Part shown: piece after piece, positions 63,476-64,000 of the stretch
Layout: the number at the start of each line of letters is the position of its first letter
Position numbering within the stretch: the stretch's first letter is position 1
DNA from: Chamaelirium japonicum
Taxonomy: Eukaryota > Streptophyta > Magnoliopsida > Liliales > Melanthiaceae
Reading direction: 5' to 3'
Assembly (NCBI GenBank): GCA_947650365.1
Contig: OX393550.1
Coordinates: 95,212,951-95,276,950 of the forward strand
Length of the DNA: 64,000 nucleotides
Notes under the pieces: model-generated
What the model saw: the letters and a program-made list of their open reading frames with translations, nothing else
Databases searched by the model: none
What the model was told of the DNA's origin: nothing
Made by a program: the position numbers and the translations under genes

Positions 63476-64000
63476 GTTACCAAGTTAGAAGTCTGGAAAA
63501 AGTCAGCTAGGTAGAAGTCGGGAAATTTGGCAAAATCGGGTTAGTCGGTAAGAGTCAGAAAACAAAGCAATAATCTATTTTAAAATTTTGATCTACATGT
63601 TTCAGCATATTTTTGATCCGTAAATGTCTTTTCTATACTTAAACTAATATTAGTATATTACAACAAAATAAGCAAAATACCAAATACAAATGATCAATGC
63701 ATATGCATTAACAATAAACAACTAAGTTACTCAGCAAGTACAATCATAGAAGTAAAGAATGCATTAACAAGAACTAGGCAAGTAAAGAGTCTAATGACTA
63801 CATTAACAACAATAAGAACCAAGCATGTACAGAGTCTAAAGATCACATTTACAACAAGAACTATGTAAACATTTAATAGTAAGAACTTAGCAAATAAGAC
63901 CACATTAACACATTGACAATAAGCACCTATGTACAAGCAAAATTACCAAGTCGGAAATTGGGAAAAAGTCAGCTAGGGTAGAAGTCGGGAAAAATTCAGC
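63476..64000. repeat. Two direct copies of a TTACCAAGT...AGAAGTCGGGAAA repeat
   Basis: The first copy begins near 63476 and the second near 63940. Both continue GGAAAAAGTCAGCTAGG and TAGAAGTCGGGAAA. A single related copy is at 53826. 63660-63910 between them has repeated ACATTAACAA/AAGAACTA(G/T)GCAA words. The second copy runs off the window. Confidence 0.6.

Overview
This window is nuclear DNA of a flowering plant. It is AT-rich and gene-poor, and both recognisable host genes are split by many GT-AG introns. They encode plant proteins: an organellar single-stranded-DNA-binding protein of the plant-specific OSB family, and a pseudouridine-5'-phosphate glycosidase (PUMY/PsuG family). Most of the rest is transposable-element sequence of typical plant families: Ty1/copia, L1-type LINE, hAT, Mutator-like MITEs, and Cassandra and other TRIMs. 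The species cannot be named from the sequence.

Layout. 1-4277: an LTR-like block with an in-register 60-bp tandem repeat, then degraded LTR-element debris. 4278-12804: a hAT transposon whose copy was entered by a second member of its own family (4427-8268) and later by a Cassandra TRIM (11435-12226). All three insertions are delimited by matching target-site duplications (TSDs). 12805-17970: debris with several foldback MITEs. 17970-20280: a decayed copia element on the minus strand, itself split by a MITE. 22392-24774 (-): the OSB gene, complete in five exons and 299 residues, with a TRIM in its last intron. 24964-30600: a Mutator-type MITE, copia fragments, a second Cassandra (minus strand), a 2.7-kb copia pol remnant, and a possible LINE 5' fragment.

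30843 to beyond the right-hand part of the window: the PUMY gene on the plus strand. Nine coding exons are visible (30843-30954, 40805-40915, 46809-46891, 47299-47358, 47534-47594, 48004-48110, 56606-56683, 60597-60642, 60744-60864). All splice phases agree. The 3' end, about 70-80 residues, lies beyond the window. Its introns reach 9.8, 5.9, 8.5 and 3.9 kb and are filled with TEs: a 2.5-kb nested hAT/MULE pair, a 5'-truncated LINE, a roughly 1.2-kb-arm inverted repeat, a non-autonomous LTR element, a 12-copy minisatellite with a palindromic core, and MITEs.

The two host genes show no functional link and no operon-like logic. OSB acts on organellar DNA, and PUMY in pseudouridine breakdown. 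The main interest of the window is TE stratigraphy: nested insertions with readable order, 5S-RNA-bearing Cassandra elements, and a large hairpin-forming repeat inside a transcribed intron. I found no convincing sign of an undescribed protein-coding system.
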